The position numbers and the translations under genes are program-made. The notes under the pieces were generated by a model. It was not told where the DNA came from, made no database searches, and was given only the letters and a program-made list of their open reading frames with translations. A DNA stretch of 64,000 nt, from contig JAFQIE010000036.1 of assembly GCA_017397645.1 (NCBI GenBank), positions 1-64,000 of the forward strand, given 5' to 3'. Shown in pieces: positions 26,086 to 34,073 of this stretch (position 1 is its first letter; each line of letters opens with the position of its first letter). This stretch comes from Lachnospiraceae bacterium (lineage in GTDB: Bacteria; Bacillota; Clostridia; Lachnospirales; Lachnospiraceae).

Positions 26086-27630
26086 ATGTTCAGTACAACA
26101 ATTACCGGCACGGTACATGGTGTGCAGGCCTATTTGGTGCGCGTGGAGGCAGATGTTTCCGGAGGACTGCCGGCCTTTCTGATGGTCGGGTCGCTTAGCT
26201 TGGAAACAAGAGAGGCCAGAGAGCGGGTCATGGTGAGCCTGAAGAATAAGGGGATACAAATTCCACCCAGGCATATTACGGTGAATCTTTCTCCGGGAGA
26301 CAGGCGCAAGGATGGAACGGCATTTGATTTGGGGATTGCGGTTGCGATTCTGAAAGCCACGGAAATGATACCGTCTTTGGAGCATGAGAATACACTGTTT
26401 CTCGGTGAACTCGGCCTTGGTGGGGAAATCCGTCCCGCCAAGGGTGTATTGCCCATTGTACAGGAAGCAGTCCGGCAAGGTATAAAAGAATGCATTGTTC
26501 CCATGGATAATGCCAAGGAAGCAGCGGTGATTCCCGGGATTGACGTACGTGGAGCCAGGGATATTACGCAGGTCATTGATTATTTATCTGCCGGAAAGGG
26601 AAAAGGGGAAAAGATATTGCCTTTGATACAACAGGCCATGCCGGCAATGGATTCCCTGAAAGGCACCAAGGATATAACGGATTTTAGCGAGATTGCAGGC
26701 CAGGAAATGGCCAAAAGGGCAGCAGAAATTGCTGCTGCAGGATTTCATAATTTGCTGATGGTGGGACCGCCCGGAGTAGGTAAATCGATGATAGCAGGTT
26801 GTCTGGCGGGGATTCTTCCGCCACTTACCCGGGAGGAAAGTCTGGAAGTGACTTCCATCAAAAGTATTGCAGGGCAGATGGAAGCGGGGGAAACACTATG
26901 TGTACAACGCCCGTTTGTCAGCCCCCATCATTCCATATCTTTGTCCGCCCTAGTAGGGGGAGGGACCATTCCAAAGCCCGGCCGGATTTCGCTGGCCCAC
27001 AGAGGGGTTCTCTTTCTGGATGAATTACCTGAATTTGACAGAAATGTATTAGATGCTTTGCGGCAACCATTGGAAGAAAGGAAAATCCACATTTCCAGGG
27101 TGGGTGGCAATGTTGCATTCCCATCGGATTTTATTTTTGTAGGGGCTATGAATCCTTGTCCCTGTGGATATTATCCCGACAGAAACAGATGTCATTGTTC
27201 AGAACCGGAGGTAGCCAGGTATATGCGTAAGGTGTCCGGTCCTATTTTGGACCGCATTGATTTATGTGTAGAATTGCAGCCGGTGGCAATGGGGTATCTT
27301 GGAAAAGATAATCAGAGAGAGACAAGCGAAATCATTCGTAAAAGAGTGGAGCGGGCTAGGGAAATACAGTTTAGAAGATTTCGGAACACATCGTTTCAAT
27401 TTAATGGTGATATTCCCGGACCTAAAGTGGAGGAATACTGTGATTTGGGAATACGGGAGCTAAAATGCATGGAAGAGTTGTACGGAAATCTACAATTAAG
27501 CGTGCGCTCTTATCACAGGATACTTAGAGTTGCCAGAACCATTGCGGATATGGACGAAAAAGAAAGAATCGGTGTGGAACATTTGATGGAAGCGGCAATG
27601 TACAGACCTTCCCTGGAATATTGGAAATGA
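26086..27630 (+). CDS. YifB/ComM-family Mg-chelatase-like AAA+ ATPase
   Basis: A 514-residue protein of the ComM/YifB family: N-terminal Lon-like domain (residues about 1-170), AAA+ core with Walker A GPPGVGKS near residue 227 and LFLDELPEF as Walker B, then the C-terminal Mg-chelatase domain with GAMNPCPCGYYPDRNRCHC. In naturally competent bacteria ComM is a helicase that drives branch migration during transformation; in Clostridia its use is untested. AAGGAGG precedes the ATG. It is commonly next to dprA, as here apart from the intervening opp operon. Confidence 0.92.
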   Translation: MFSTTITGTVHGVQAYLVRVEADVSGGLPAFLMVGSLSLETREARERVMVSLKNKGIQIPPRHITVNLSPGDRRKDGTAFDLGIAVAILKATEMIPSLEHENTLFLGELGLGGEIRPAKGVLPIVQEAVRQGIKECIVPMDNAKEAAVIPGIDVRGARDITQVIDYLSAGKGKGEKILPLIQQAMPAMDSLKGTKDITDFSEIAGQEMAKRAAEIAAAGFHNLLMVGPPGVGKSMIAGCLAGILPPLTREESLEVTSIKSIAGQMEAGETLCVQRPFVSPHHSISLSALVGGGTIPKPGRISLAHRGVLFLDELPEFDRNVLDALRQPLEERKIHISRVGGNVAFPSDFIFVGAMNPCPCGYYPDRNRCHCSEPEVARYMRKVSGPILDRIDLCVELQPVAMGYLGKDNQRETSEIIRKRVERAREIQFRRFRNTSFQFNGDIPGPKVEEYCDLGIRELKCMEELYGNLQLSVRSYHRILRVARTIADMDEKERIGVEHLMEAAMYRPSLEYWK

Positions 27631-27640
27631 TACCCTGATT

Positions 27641-27664
27641 GGCAAAAAGGGGTTGCCTTTTTTT
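27641..27664 (+). terminator. comM intrinsic terminator
   Basis: A short 5-bp stem GGCAA/TTGCC (27641-27645 with 27653-27657) followed by seven T residues. The stem is weak and overlaps the next promoter's -35 box. Confidence 0.6.
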
Positions 27665-27681
27665 GTATTCCAGTATACAAT
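27653..27681 (+). promoter_or_regulatory. candidate sigma-A promoter of the opp operon
   Basis: TTGCCT (27653-27658), 17-nt spacer, TACAAT (27676-27681). The -35 lies in the right arm of the comM terminator. The leader would be about 30 nt, too short for a riboswitch. Confidence 0.5.
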
Positions 27682-27716
27682 AGATTGGCAATAAAATGTT
27701 AAGATAGGTGAATAGT

Positions 27717-28646
27717 ATGAGTTCAAAAACTTTAGGTTATATTTTAAAAAGAATTTTATTGGCGATTTTAACGGTGTGGGTAGTTATCACTGTTACCTTT
27801 TTTGCCACCAGAATGATTCCCGGAGGACCTTTCATCGGAGAAAAGGCAATTTCTCCTGCAGCGCAGGCATCTTTGGAAGCAAAGTATGGTTTGGACAAGC
27901 CCGTGTTCGAGCAGTATGTGACCTATTTGAAGGGCGTGGTGTTTGATTTTGATTTCGGACCCTCCCTGAAGCAGAGGGGACGTATGGTTATCGATATCAT
28001 TGCAGATGGCATGAAGGTCAGCGCAAAGCTTGGTGTGATTGCGGCTTGCAGTGCTGCTGTTGTGGGTATTGTATTGGGTTCTATTGCAGCCCTTCGTCGC
28101 AATAAGCTGATTGACAAGATCATTATGGTTGTGACTACGGCTTGCGTTTCCATGCCCACATTTATCATGGGAAGTTTGATGTTGATTCTGTTTTCCCTGA
28201 AGTTAGGATGGCTTCCTGCCAACGGAGACAGTCAGGGAGGATTGGTTTTGCCGATTATTGCACTGGCTTTATATCCTATGGCCTATATTACCAGACTGAC
28301 CCGTTCCTCCATGTTGGATGTCTTGGGACAGGATTATATCAGAACAGCCAGGGCAAAGGGCGTGCCTAAGTGGAAGATTATTTTCGGACATGCCTTGAAG
28401 AATTCCCTAATTCCTGTTATCACCTACTTTGGCCCGATGTTAGCTTACATTGTTACCGGTTCTTTGGTAGTGGAGAAGATCTTTGCAGTGCCCGGTATCG
28501 GACGTGCATTTGTAAACAGTATCACGGGTCGTGATTATACTCTGGTTATGGGTACCACGATTGTACTGGCAGTGTTGATTGTTGTGATGAATCTGGTCAG
28601 CGATATCCTTTACAAGGTAGTTGACCCCCGCATCAATTTGGAATAG
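27717..28646 (+). CDS. oppB: Oligopeptide ABC transporter permease OppB
   Basis: A 309-residue inner-membrane permease of the Opp/Dpp family with about six transmembrane segments, N-terminal VTFFATRMIPGGPF and the EAA loop RTARAKGVPKWKIIFGHALKNSLIP that contacts the ATPase. AGGTG precedes the ATG at 27717; a GTG at 27708 lies inside that ribosome binding site. It is the first gene of oppBCDFA and ends in TAG, so TAG works as a stop in this genome. Confidence 0.93.
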   Translation: MSSKTLGYILKRILLAILTVWVVITVTFFATRMIPGGPFIGEKAISPAAQASLEAKYGLDKPVFEQYVTYLKGVVFDFDFGPSLKQRGRMVIDIIADGMKVSAKLGVIAACSAAVVGIVLGSIAALRRNKLIDKIIMVVTTACVSMPTFIMGSLMLILFSLKLGWLPANGDSQGGLVLPIIALALYPMAYITRLTRSSMLDVLGQDYIRTARAKGVPKWKIIFGHALKNSLIPVITYFGPMLAYIVTGSLVVEKIFAVPGIGRAFVNSITGRDYTLVMGTTIVLAVLIVVMNLVSDILYKVVDPRINLE

Positions 28647-28658
28647 GAGGCAAGACAA

Positions 28659-29726
28659 ATGGAAAAGAAGAAAATAAAGATGCCGAGCTTCCATACAGAT
28701 TTGGATGCGTTTATTCCGGCTACAGATGCAGAAAAAGAGTATATCGTACAGATGAGACCTTCCTCGACCTTCTTTAAGGATGGTGTGAAGCGTCTTTTGA
28801 AAAATAAAATTGCCACAGCAAGTTTGCTGGTGATGGTGATTATCATTTTGGCCAGTATTCTGATTCCCATGTTCTGGCCCTATAGTTATGAAGCCCAGCT
28901 GGGTAACCAGCCCGGAAAGCCGGTGGATGCATCCTACAATAATCTGGCGCCCTTTGAGTATGGTGCGACAGAACAAAAGAGAATAGAAGCGGGAGAAAAG
29001 GTATTCCCCCATATTTTCGGAACGGATGCAGCGGGACGGGATTATTTTATCCGTGTGGTATATGGTACCCGTATCTCCCTGGCTGTCGGTTTGTTTGCAA
29101 GTATTATCGTGTTGATTATCGGTATGACCATCGGCTCCATCGCCGGATATTGTGGCGGTAAAGTGGATTTGTTTATCATGCGCATCGTGGATATCATCTA
29201 TTCCCTGCCGGATATGTTGATGGTGATTCTGTTATCCGTGGTATTGAAAATTGCTTTGACAGATGTGATTGCAGGCACCGTCTTAGAAAAAATCGGTGTA
29301 AATATCATCAGTTTGTTTATTGTCTTTGGTCTGTTGTATTGGGTATCCATGTCACGACTCATCCGTGGGCAGATTTTGTCCTTGCGTGAGCAAGAGTATG
29401 TACTGGCATCCAAGGCAACCGGTGCAAAGGCAGGCTGGGTAATCAGAAAACATCTGATGCCCAACTGTATCAGTGTGATTATCATTTCCACTGCATTGCA
29501 GATTCCCAGTGCAATCTTTACAGAGAGCTATCTGTCCTTTTTGGGACTTGGTGTAAACGCACCTATGCCTTCTCTGGGCTCTTTGGCATCGGATGCATTG
29601 AATGGTATTCACTCTTATCCCTATCGCTTGGTCATTCCCGCGATAGTGATATCTTTGATAGTGTTGTCTTTGAATCTTTTGGGCGATGGTCTGCGTGACG
29701 CATTTGACCCGAAACTGAATGGTTAA
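28659..29726 (+). CDS. oppC: Oligopeptide ABC transporter permease OppC
   Basis: A 355-residue permease, partner of OppB. It has a long cytoplasmic N-terminus (about 55 residues), the OppC N-terminal membrane segment, GTDAAGRDYFIRVVYGTRISLAVG, and the EAA loop LASKATGAKAGWVIRKHLMPN. The C-terminal LNLLGDGLRDAFDPKL is the typical family end. AGGAGG precedes the ATG, 12 nt after oppB. Confidence 0.94.
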   Translation: MEKKKIKMPSFHTDLDAFIPATDAEKEYIVQMRPSSTFFKDGVKRLLKNKIATASLLVMVIIILASILIPMFWPYSYEAQLGNQPGKPVDASYNNLAPFEYGATEQKRIEAGEKVFPHIFGTDAAGRDYFIRVVYGTRISLAVGLFASIIVLIIGMTIGSIAGYCGGKVDLFIMRIVDIIYSLPDMLMVILLSVVLKIALTDVIAGTVLEKIGVNIISLFIVFGLLYWVSMSRLIRGQILSLREQEYVLASKATGAKAGWVIRKHLMPNCISVIIISTALQIPSAIFTESYLSFLGLGVNAPMPSLGSLASDALNGIHSYPYRLVIPAIVISLIVLSLNLLGDGLRDAFDPKLNG

Positions 29727-29742
29727 GGAAGGGAGTAGTATT

Positions 29743-30774
29743 ATGTCAGTATTATTGGAAGTAAAAGACCTCCATACCTCCTTCTTTACCGACGCAGGTG
29801 AAGTGTAGGCGGTGAACGGCGTATCCTTTACTTTGGAAAAGGGAAAGGTTCTCGGAATCGTGGGTGAATCTGGTTCCGGTAAGTCAGTTACTGCATATTC
29901 TATTATGCAGATTTTAGCAGGTACAGGTAAAATTGTATCCGGTTCCATCAAGTTAAACGGAGAAGAATTGGTTGGTGCAGATGAGAAGACCATGCACAAT
30001 GTCCGCGGAAATAAAGTGAGTATTATTTTCCAGGACCCCATGACCAGTTTGAATCCGACCTATACCATTGGCAAGCAGTTGACGGAGGCAATTCTGCTGC
30101 ACACCGGCCGTAATAAGCAGGAGGCCTACGAGAGAGCAGTGGAAATGCTGAAGTTGGTCAATGTCAATGAACCGGAAAAAAGAATGAAACAGTATCCTTA
30201 TGAGTTTTCAGGTGGTATGAGACAGCGTGTTATGATCGCAATGGCTCTTGCCTGTGAGCCGGATATTTTGATTGCAGATGAGCCTACAACAGCACTGGAT
30301 GTGACCATTCAGGCGCAGATTCTGGATTTGATGAAATCCCTGCAGGAAGAATTAGGTATGGCAATCATCATGATTACACATGATTTGGGCGTTGTAGCTC
30401 AGATGTGTGATGAAGTAATCGTTATGTACGCAGGCTCTATCTGTGAGCAGGGAACTGCAGATGAGATTTTCTACAATCCCAGACACGAATATACCAAGGG
30501 ATTGTTACGTTCCATTCCTACAGACACATCGGCAGGCAAAAAGTTGCAACCTATTACCGGTACACCGATTGACCTTTTGAATATGCCCAAGGGCTGTCCT
30601 TTTGCATCCCGTTGTGACAATGCCATGAAAGTTTGTTTACAGCACAGAGCGGAGAGAATTCTAATCAACGAGGACCATGCGGCATCCTGCTGGATGAACG
30701 TGAAAGAGGGCATTGAAAACGGCACTATGGTGCTTGACAATGCAGAAGATAAAGGCGGTGAAGCGGATGAGTGA
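29743..30774 (+). CDS. oppD: Oligopeptide ABC transporter ATP-binding protein OppD, interrupted by TAG
   Basis: The reading frame opens at ATG 29743 ([15 protein letters not shown]) behind GGAAGGGAG and meets an in-frame TAG at 29806-29808 (codon 22), where homologues have Gln or Lys in GEVxAVNGV. The frame then stays open to 30774 with Walker A GESGSGKS, signature SGGMRQR, Walker B ILIADEPT and the OppD-type C-terminal cysteine region. A GTG at 29812, one codon after the TAG, could restart translation and give a 320-residue protein lacking the first beta strand. Restored length would be 343. Several neighbours end in TAG, so general TAG recoding is unlikely. A sequencing error is possible. 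Confidence 0.85.
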
Positions 30775-31750
30775 GATGAATCGGCCTCTGGTTGAGGTGA
30801 AAAACCTAAAAGAGTATTTTAACATCAATATGGGTCTGTTTAAGACCAAACCGCTAAAAGCTGTGGATGATGTGTCTTTTACCATTCAAAAGGGAGAGAC
30901 CCTTGGTTTGGTGGGTGAGTCCGGATGCGGTAAGACTACGGTAGGACGTACCTTGTTACACCTCTATAAACCTACTGCCGGAGAAATCTGGTATGATGGT
31001 AAAGAGATTAAGACGGCAGAAGATATCAACGAATTTAGAAAAAAAGCCACCATGGTATTCCAGGATCCCTATTCATCCCTGAATCCCCGTATGACGGTTT
31101 CCGATATTATCGGGGAGCCTTTGGATGTGCACCGTTTATATCAGACCAAGAAGGAACGGGAAGAACGGATTTTGGAATTGATGGGCCATGTGGGACTGAA
31201 CAGCGAACATGCTTCCCGTTATGCCCACGAGTTTTCCGGTGGACAAAGACAGCGTATCGGTATCGCCAGAGCGCTTGCCGTGAATCCGGAGTTTATTGTG
31301 TGCGATGAGCCTGTATCTGCATTGGATGTGTCCATTCAGGCGCAGGTGATTAATATGTTTGATGAATTACAGGATAAATTAGGTTTGACCTATTTATTTA
31401 TAGCCCATGATTTGTTGGTGGTTCGTCATATCAGTGACAGAATTGCCGTTATGTATTTGGGTAAAATGGTGGAACTGGCAGATGCGGACGAGATTTATAA
31501 CCGTCCTTTGCATCCCTATTCCAAGTCCCTGTTATCGGCGGTTCCAGTACCGGATCCTAAGGTGGTAAGGGCAAATAAGAGAATTGTGCTTTCAGGCGAT
31601 ATTCCAAGCCCCCTGAATGCACCTTCGGGTTGTCCTTTCCGTACCCGTTGCGCATATGCAACAGATAAATGCGCGGAAGTGATGCCTGAATTTAAGGAAG
31701 TGTCCAAGGGGCACTTTGTGGCGTGTCATCATATTGATGAAATCAATTAA
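30767..31750 (+). CDS. oppF: Oligopeptide ABC transporter ATP-binding protein OppF
   Basis: A 327-residue ATPase, second nucleotide-binding subunit. Walker A GESGCGKTT, signature SGGQRQR, Walker B FIVCDEPVSAL and the C-terminal oligopeptide-transporter cysteine motif (GCPFRTRCAYATDKC) are intact. The ATG at 30767 overlaps the end of oppD by 8 nt (coupled translation), and homologues start close to this point. With oppD damaged, OppF might homodimerise, but that is speculation. Confidence 0.93.
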   Translation: MSEMNRPLVEVKNLKEYFNINMGLFKTKPLKAVDDVSFTIQKGETLGLVGESGCGKTTVGRTLLHLYKPTAGEIWYDGKEIKTAEDINEFRKKATMVFQDPYSSLNPRMTVSDIIGEPLDVHRLYQTKKEREERILELMGHVGLNSEHASRYAHEFSGGQRQRIGIARALAVNPEFIVCDEPVSALDVSIQAQVINMFDELQDKLGLTYLFIAHDLLVVRHISDRIAVMYLGKMVELADADEIYNRPLHPYSKSLLSAVPVPDPKVVRANKRIVLSGDIPSPLNAPSGCPFRTRCAYATDKCAEVMPEFKEVSKGHFVACHHIDEIN

Positions 31751-31767
31751 TATAAGGAGGACAAGAG

Positions 31768-33588
31768 ATGAAAAAGTTATTATCTCTGGTACTTGCAGTT
31801 ACCATGCTTCTTGGTGTGACTGCATGTGGCAACGAAAATGTTGTCGATGAGAGCGGTTCTGCAGCAGTAGAAACTGCAAAAGATGTACTTGCAGTATGTT
31901 TGGCATCCGAGCCTGACACTCTGGATCCCGCTTTGAACTCTGCAGTAGATGGTGCTACCATGGCAGCTCACTTGTTCCAGGGTCTTGCAAAATGGACTCA
32001 GGATGCAGATGGCAATCTTGTGGTTGTAGCAGATGCTGCTGAAGAGTTGGTAGAAGGTGTTGTGAATGAGGACGGTACCGTTACTTATACTTACACCTTG
32101 AAGGATGGCCTTTTATGGTCTGACGGACAGCCTGTAACCGCTGCTGATTTCGTATTTGCATGGAATCGTGCAGCAAGCGTTGAATTGGCTGCTGACTACT
32201 GCTACATGTTCGAAGTAGTAGACGGTTATGCTGATATGTGGGCTGAGGAGCCTGCAGAAGATGCAGCTCTGAATGTAGTAGCTGTTGACGAGAAGACTCT
32301 CCAGGTTACTTTGGCTAACGCTGTTAGCTACTGGAACGAGTTGCTTGCTTTCCCTACTTACTTCCCCGTTCGTGAGGATGTAGTAGCTAACGAAGCTTGG
32401 GCAACCGATCCTGCTACTTATGTATGTAATGGTCCTTACACCATCACAGCATGGGAGCACAACTCTAAGATTACTTTGACCAAGAACGAGAACTACAGCG
32501 ATGCAGCAAGCGTTACCATGCCTACATTGGAGTTCTATTTGTCCGATGACAATGCTAACATGTTGACCAACTTTGAAAATGGCGACTGGTTGTTAATCGA
32601 CGATGTTCCTACCAATGAGATTGCAAACCTGAAGGTGAACTATCCTGAAGAGTTCGTGATTGCAGGTCAGATCGGTACCTATTATGTATGCTGGTGTATA
32701 AACGAAGAAATCCTTCCTGAAGGTTCTGCTCTTACAGGTGTAGAAGCAGAAGAGGCAAGAGAGGAAATCAGAAGTGCTATCGGTCTGTTGTTTGACCGTA
32801 ACTACATCGTTGAGCAGATCGCTCAGGGTGGACAGGTTCCTGCATCTTCCTTCGTTGCTATGGGTATGACCAATCCCGACGGAACTGAGTTCTACAAGAC
32901 CGCAGGTGACAGCGAAGAGTTCTACGGATACTACGATGTATCTGCAGAAGCTTATGAAGCAAACTGGGCAGCTGCAGTTGAGACTTTGAAGAAATACTAT
33001 ACTTTCGACGAAGCAACTCAGATGTTCACTGACTTCCCTACTTTGACATACCTTTACAATACTTCCGACGCTCACAAGGCAATCGGTGAGTATTTGCAGT
33101 CTGCAATGGCTGGTATCGGTATCACTATGAACATGGAGAACCAGGAGTGGGCTACTTTCTTGAACACACGTAAAGAAGGTAACTATTCTGTAGCTCGTAA
33201 CGGTTGGGTAGCTGACTACAGTGATCCTATCTGCTTCTTGGATATGTGGACCACCGTTTCCGGTAACAACGACATCCAGTATGGTAAGGGTGCTCATGCA
33301 GAACTTGCTATGTATGATTTGGATTTGACCGAGTATGGTTATGAGTTGAAGGTAGAAGATGGCACATGGGCTGAGACCTATGATGAGTTGATTGCAACCA
33401 TTAAGTCCTGCACTGACAACGAAGTTCGTTATCAGTTGATGCATGTTGCAGAAGACATGTTGATGGAAACCGGTTGTATCGTTCCTTTGTACTTCTACAC
33501 CGACCTTTATATGTTGGATGATTCCGTTAAGGGATTCTACTCCAATCCTTTGGGTTACAAGTACTTCATGGGATGTACCATCGAATAA
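31768..33588 (+). CDS. oppA: Oligopeptide-binding lipoprotein OppA
   Basis: A 606-residue extracellular solute-binding protein of family 5. The signal peptide ends in the lipobox LLGVTAC with Cys20 as lipid anchor; SEPDTLDPALNSAVDGAT, the YTYTLKDGLLWSDGQPVTAADF stretch and TDPATYVCNGPYTI are the usual family landmarks. AAGGAGGA precedes the ATG. Codon use is strongly biased (many GCT, GAG, TAC), suggesting high expression. A strong terminator follows. Confidence 0.95.
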   Translation: MKKLLSLVLAVTMLLGVTACGNENVVDESGSAAVETAKDVLAVCLASEPDTLDPALNSAVDGATMAAHLFQGLAKWTQDADGNLVVVADAAEELVEGVVNEDGTVTYTYTLKDGLLWSDGQPVTAADFVFAWNRAASVELAADYCYMFEVVDGYADMWAEEPAEDAALNVVAVDEKTLQVTLANAVSYWNELLAFPTYFPVREDVVANEAWATDPATYVCNGPYTITAWEHNSKITLTKNENYSDAASVTMPTLEFYLSDDNANMLTNFENGDWLLIDDVPTNEIANLKVNYPEEFVIAGQIGTYYVCWCINEEILPEGSALTGVEAEEAREEIRSAIGLLFDRNYIVEQIAQGGQVPASSFVAMGMTNPDGTEFYKTAGDSEEFYGYYDVSAEAYEANWAAAVETLKKYYTFDEATQMFTDFPTLTYLYNTSDAHKAIGEYLQSAMAGIGITMNMENQEWATFLNTRKEGNYSVARNGWVADYSDPICFLDMWTTVSGNNDIQYGKGAHAELAMYDLDLTEYGYELKVEDGTWAETYDELIATIKSCTDNEVRYQLMHVAEDMLMETGCIVPLYFYTDLYMLDDSVKGFYSNPLGYKYFMGCTIE

Positions 33589-33619
33589 TTTGTGACATCT
33601 AAACAAAATACGATTTTGT

Positions 33620-33652
33620 TCCCCCTTGGCTTTGGCTGAGGGGGATTTTTTT
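33620..33652 (+). terminator. opp operon terminator
   Basis: An 8-bp stem (33620-33627 with 33638-33645, last pair G-U), 10-nt loop and seven T residues (33646-33652). Confidence 0.88.
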
Positions 33653-33653
33653 G

Positions 33654-33682
33654 TTGCATCTTTTCGAAACCTTTGCTATGAT
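33654..33682 (+). promoter_or_regulatory. promoter P1 of the small-gene locus
   Basis: TTGCAT (33654-33659), 17-nt spacer, TATGAT (33677-33682), beginning two bases after the opp terminator. The transcript would start near 33690, carry a hairpin TTGGCG-TT-CGCCAA (33700-33713) and then the left complementary arm. Confidence 0.6.
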
Positions 33683-33734
33683 ACTTTTATCTTAAATTCT
33701 TGGCGTTCGCCAAATTTTCCAACTGTTAGCCGTA

Positions 33735-33763
33735 CCTTGATAATTGAATAAGGATTACACTCT
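33735..33763 (+). repeat. left arm of 29-bp inverted repeat flanking the small gene
   Basis: This segment is the reverse complement of 34004-34032 at 26 of 29 positions. The right arm forms the 5' half and loop of the terminator after the small gene. In a P1 transcript the left arm can therefore pair with the terminator sequence; a P2 transcript (start near 33798) lacks it. The pair could instead be the ends of a 298-bp foldback element. Confidence 0.8.
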
Positions 33764-33808
33764 TGAAAGATGTATTATATTCCCTTATAATATAGATATC
33801 AATCTATA
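33763..33808 (+). promoter_or_regulatory. promoter P2 with start-site palindrome
   Basis: TTGAAA (33763-33768), 17-nt spacer and a perfect TATAAT (33786-33791). Immediately after it, TATAGAT (33791-33797) and ATCTATA (33802-33808) form a perfect 7-bp inverted repeat with a 4-nt centre over the predicted start site and just before the ribosome binding site. That is the expected place for a repressor operator or an mRNA hairpin. Confidence 0.68.
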
Positions 33809-33817
33809 GGAAAGAGG

Positions 33818-33982
33818 GTGTCGAAGGTGGGTGAGGAATTGGCTGTTTTTAAAGGTTATCTTAGAAGTTTGATGCGGCAGCTGAAACTGCTGAAAATCGC
33901 AATTGACCGTCAGGATATGGAAGAAGCAAAGAAAATTATCAACGAACTGATTGAAGACACACAGAATAACATTGAGGATTAA
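33818..33982 (+). CDS. Small uncharacterised helical protein (54 residues)
   Basis: A short gene with its own promoters and terminator. From GTG 33818 (GGAAAGAG just upstream) it encodes 54 residues; GTG 33827 would give 51. The product is entirely helix-forming, with a basic first half (YLRSLMRQLKLLKIAIDRQ) and an acidic second half (EEAKKIINELIEDTQNN), and leucine/isoleucine spacing suited to a coiled coil. No signal peptide, cysteine or known motif was seen; the SQELD motif of Spo0E phosphatases is absent. Function unknown; size and helical character would suit a protein-interaction or regulatory partner. Confidence 0.68.
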   Translation: MSKVGEELAVFKGYLRSLMRQLKLLKIAIDRQDMEEAKKIINELIEDTQNNIED

Positions 33983-34003
33983 TACATAAGATAAACACAT
34001 TTT

Positions 34004-34049
34004 AGAGTGTAATTCCTATTGAATTATCAAGGGAGTTGCACTCTTTTTT
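34004..34049 (+). terminator. terminator of the small gene, with antiterminator arm upstream
   Basis: A long stem (34004-34017 with 34031-34044, three G-U pairs, extended by 34019-34022 with 34027-34030 past one bulged base) is closed by a 4-nt loop and followed by six T residues. It separates the small gene from dprA. The repeat arm at 33735-33763 is complementary to its first 29 bases. Confidence 0.88.
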
Positions 34050-34073
34050 GATTTTATATATGAGGGGAATTGT

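Noticed and set aside
27665..27716. Riboswitch or T-box before the opp operon
   Set aside because: The leader is only about 30 nt and holds no conserved elements.
29743..30774. Pyrrolysine or other TAG recoding in oppD
   Set aside because: Several genes in the window terminate at TAG without read-through signs, and the position is not a catalytic one.
32593..33606. 337-codon reverse-strand ORF opposite oppA
   Set aside because: It is the antisense of a strongly codon-biased gene; the product shows no family motif, and there is no ribosome binding site or promoter.
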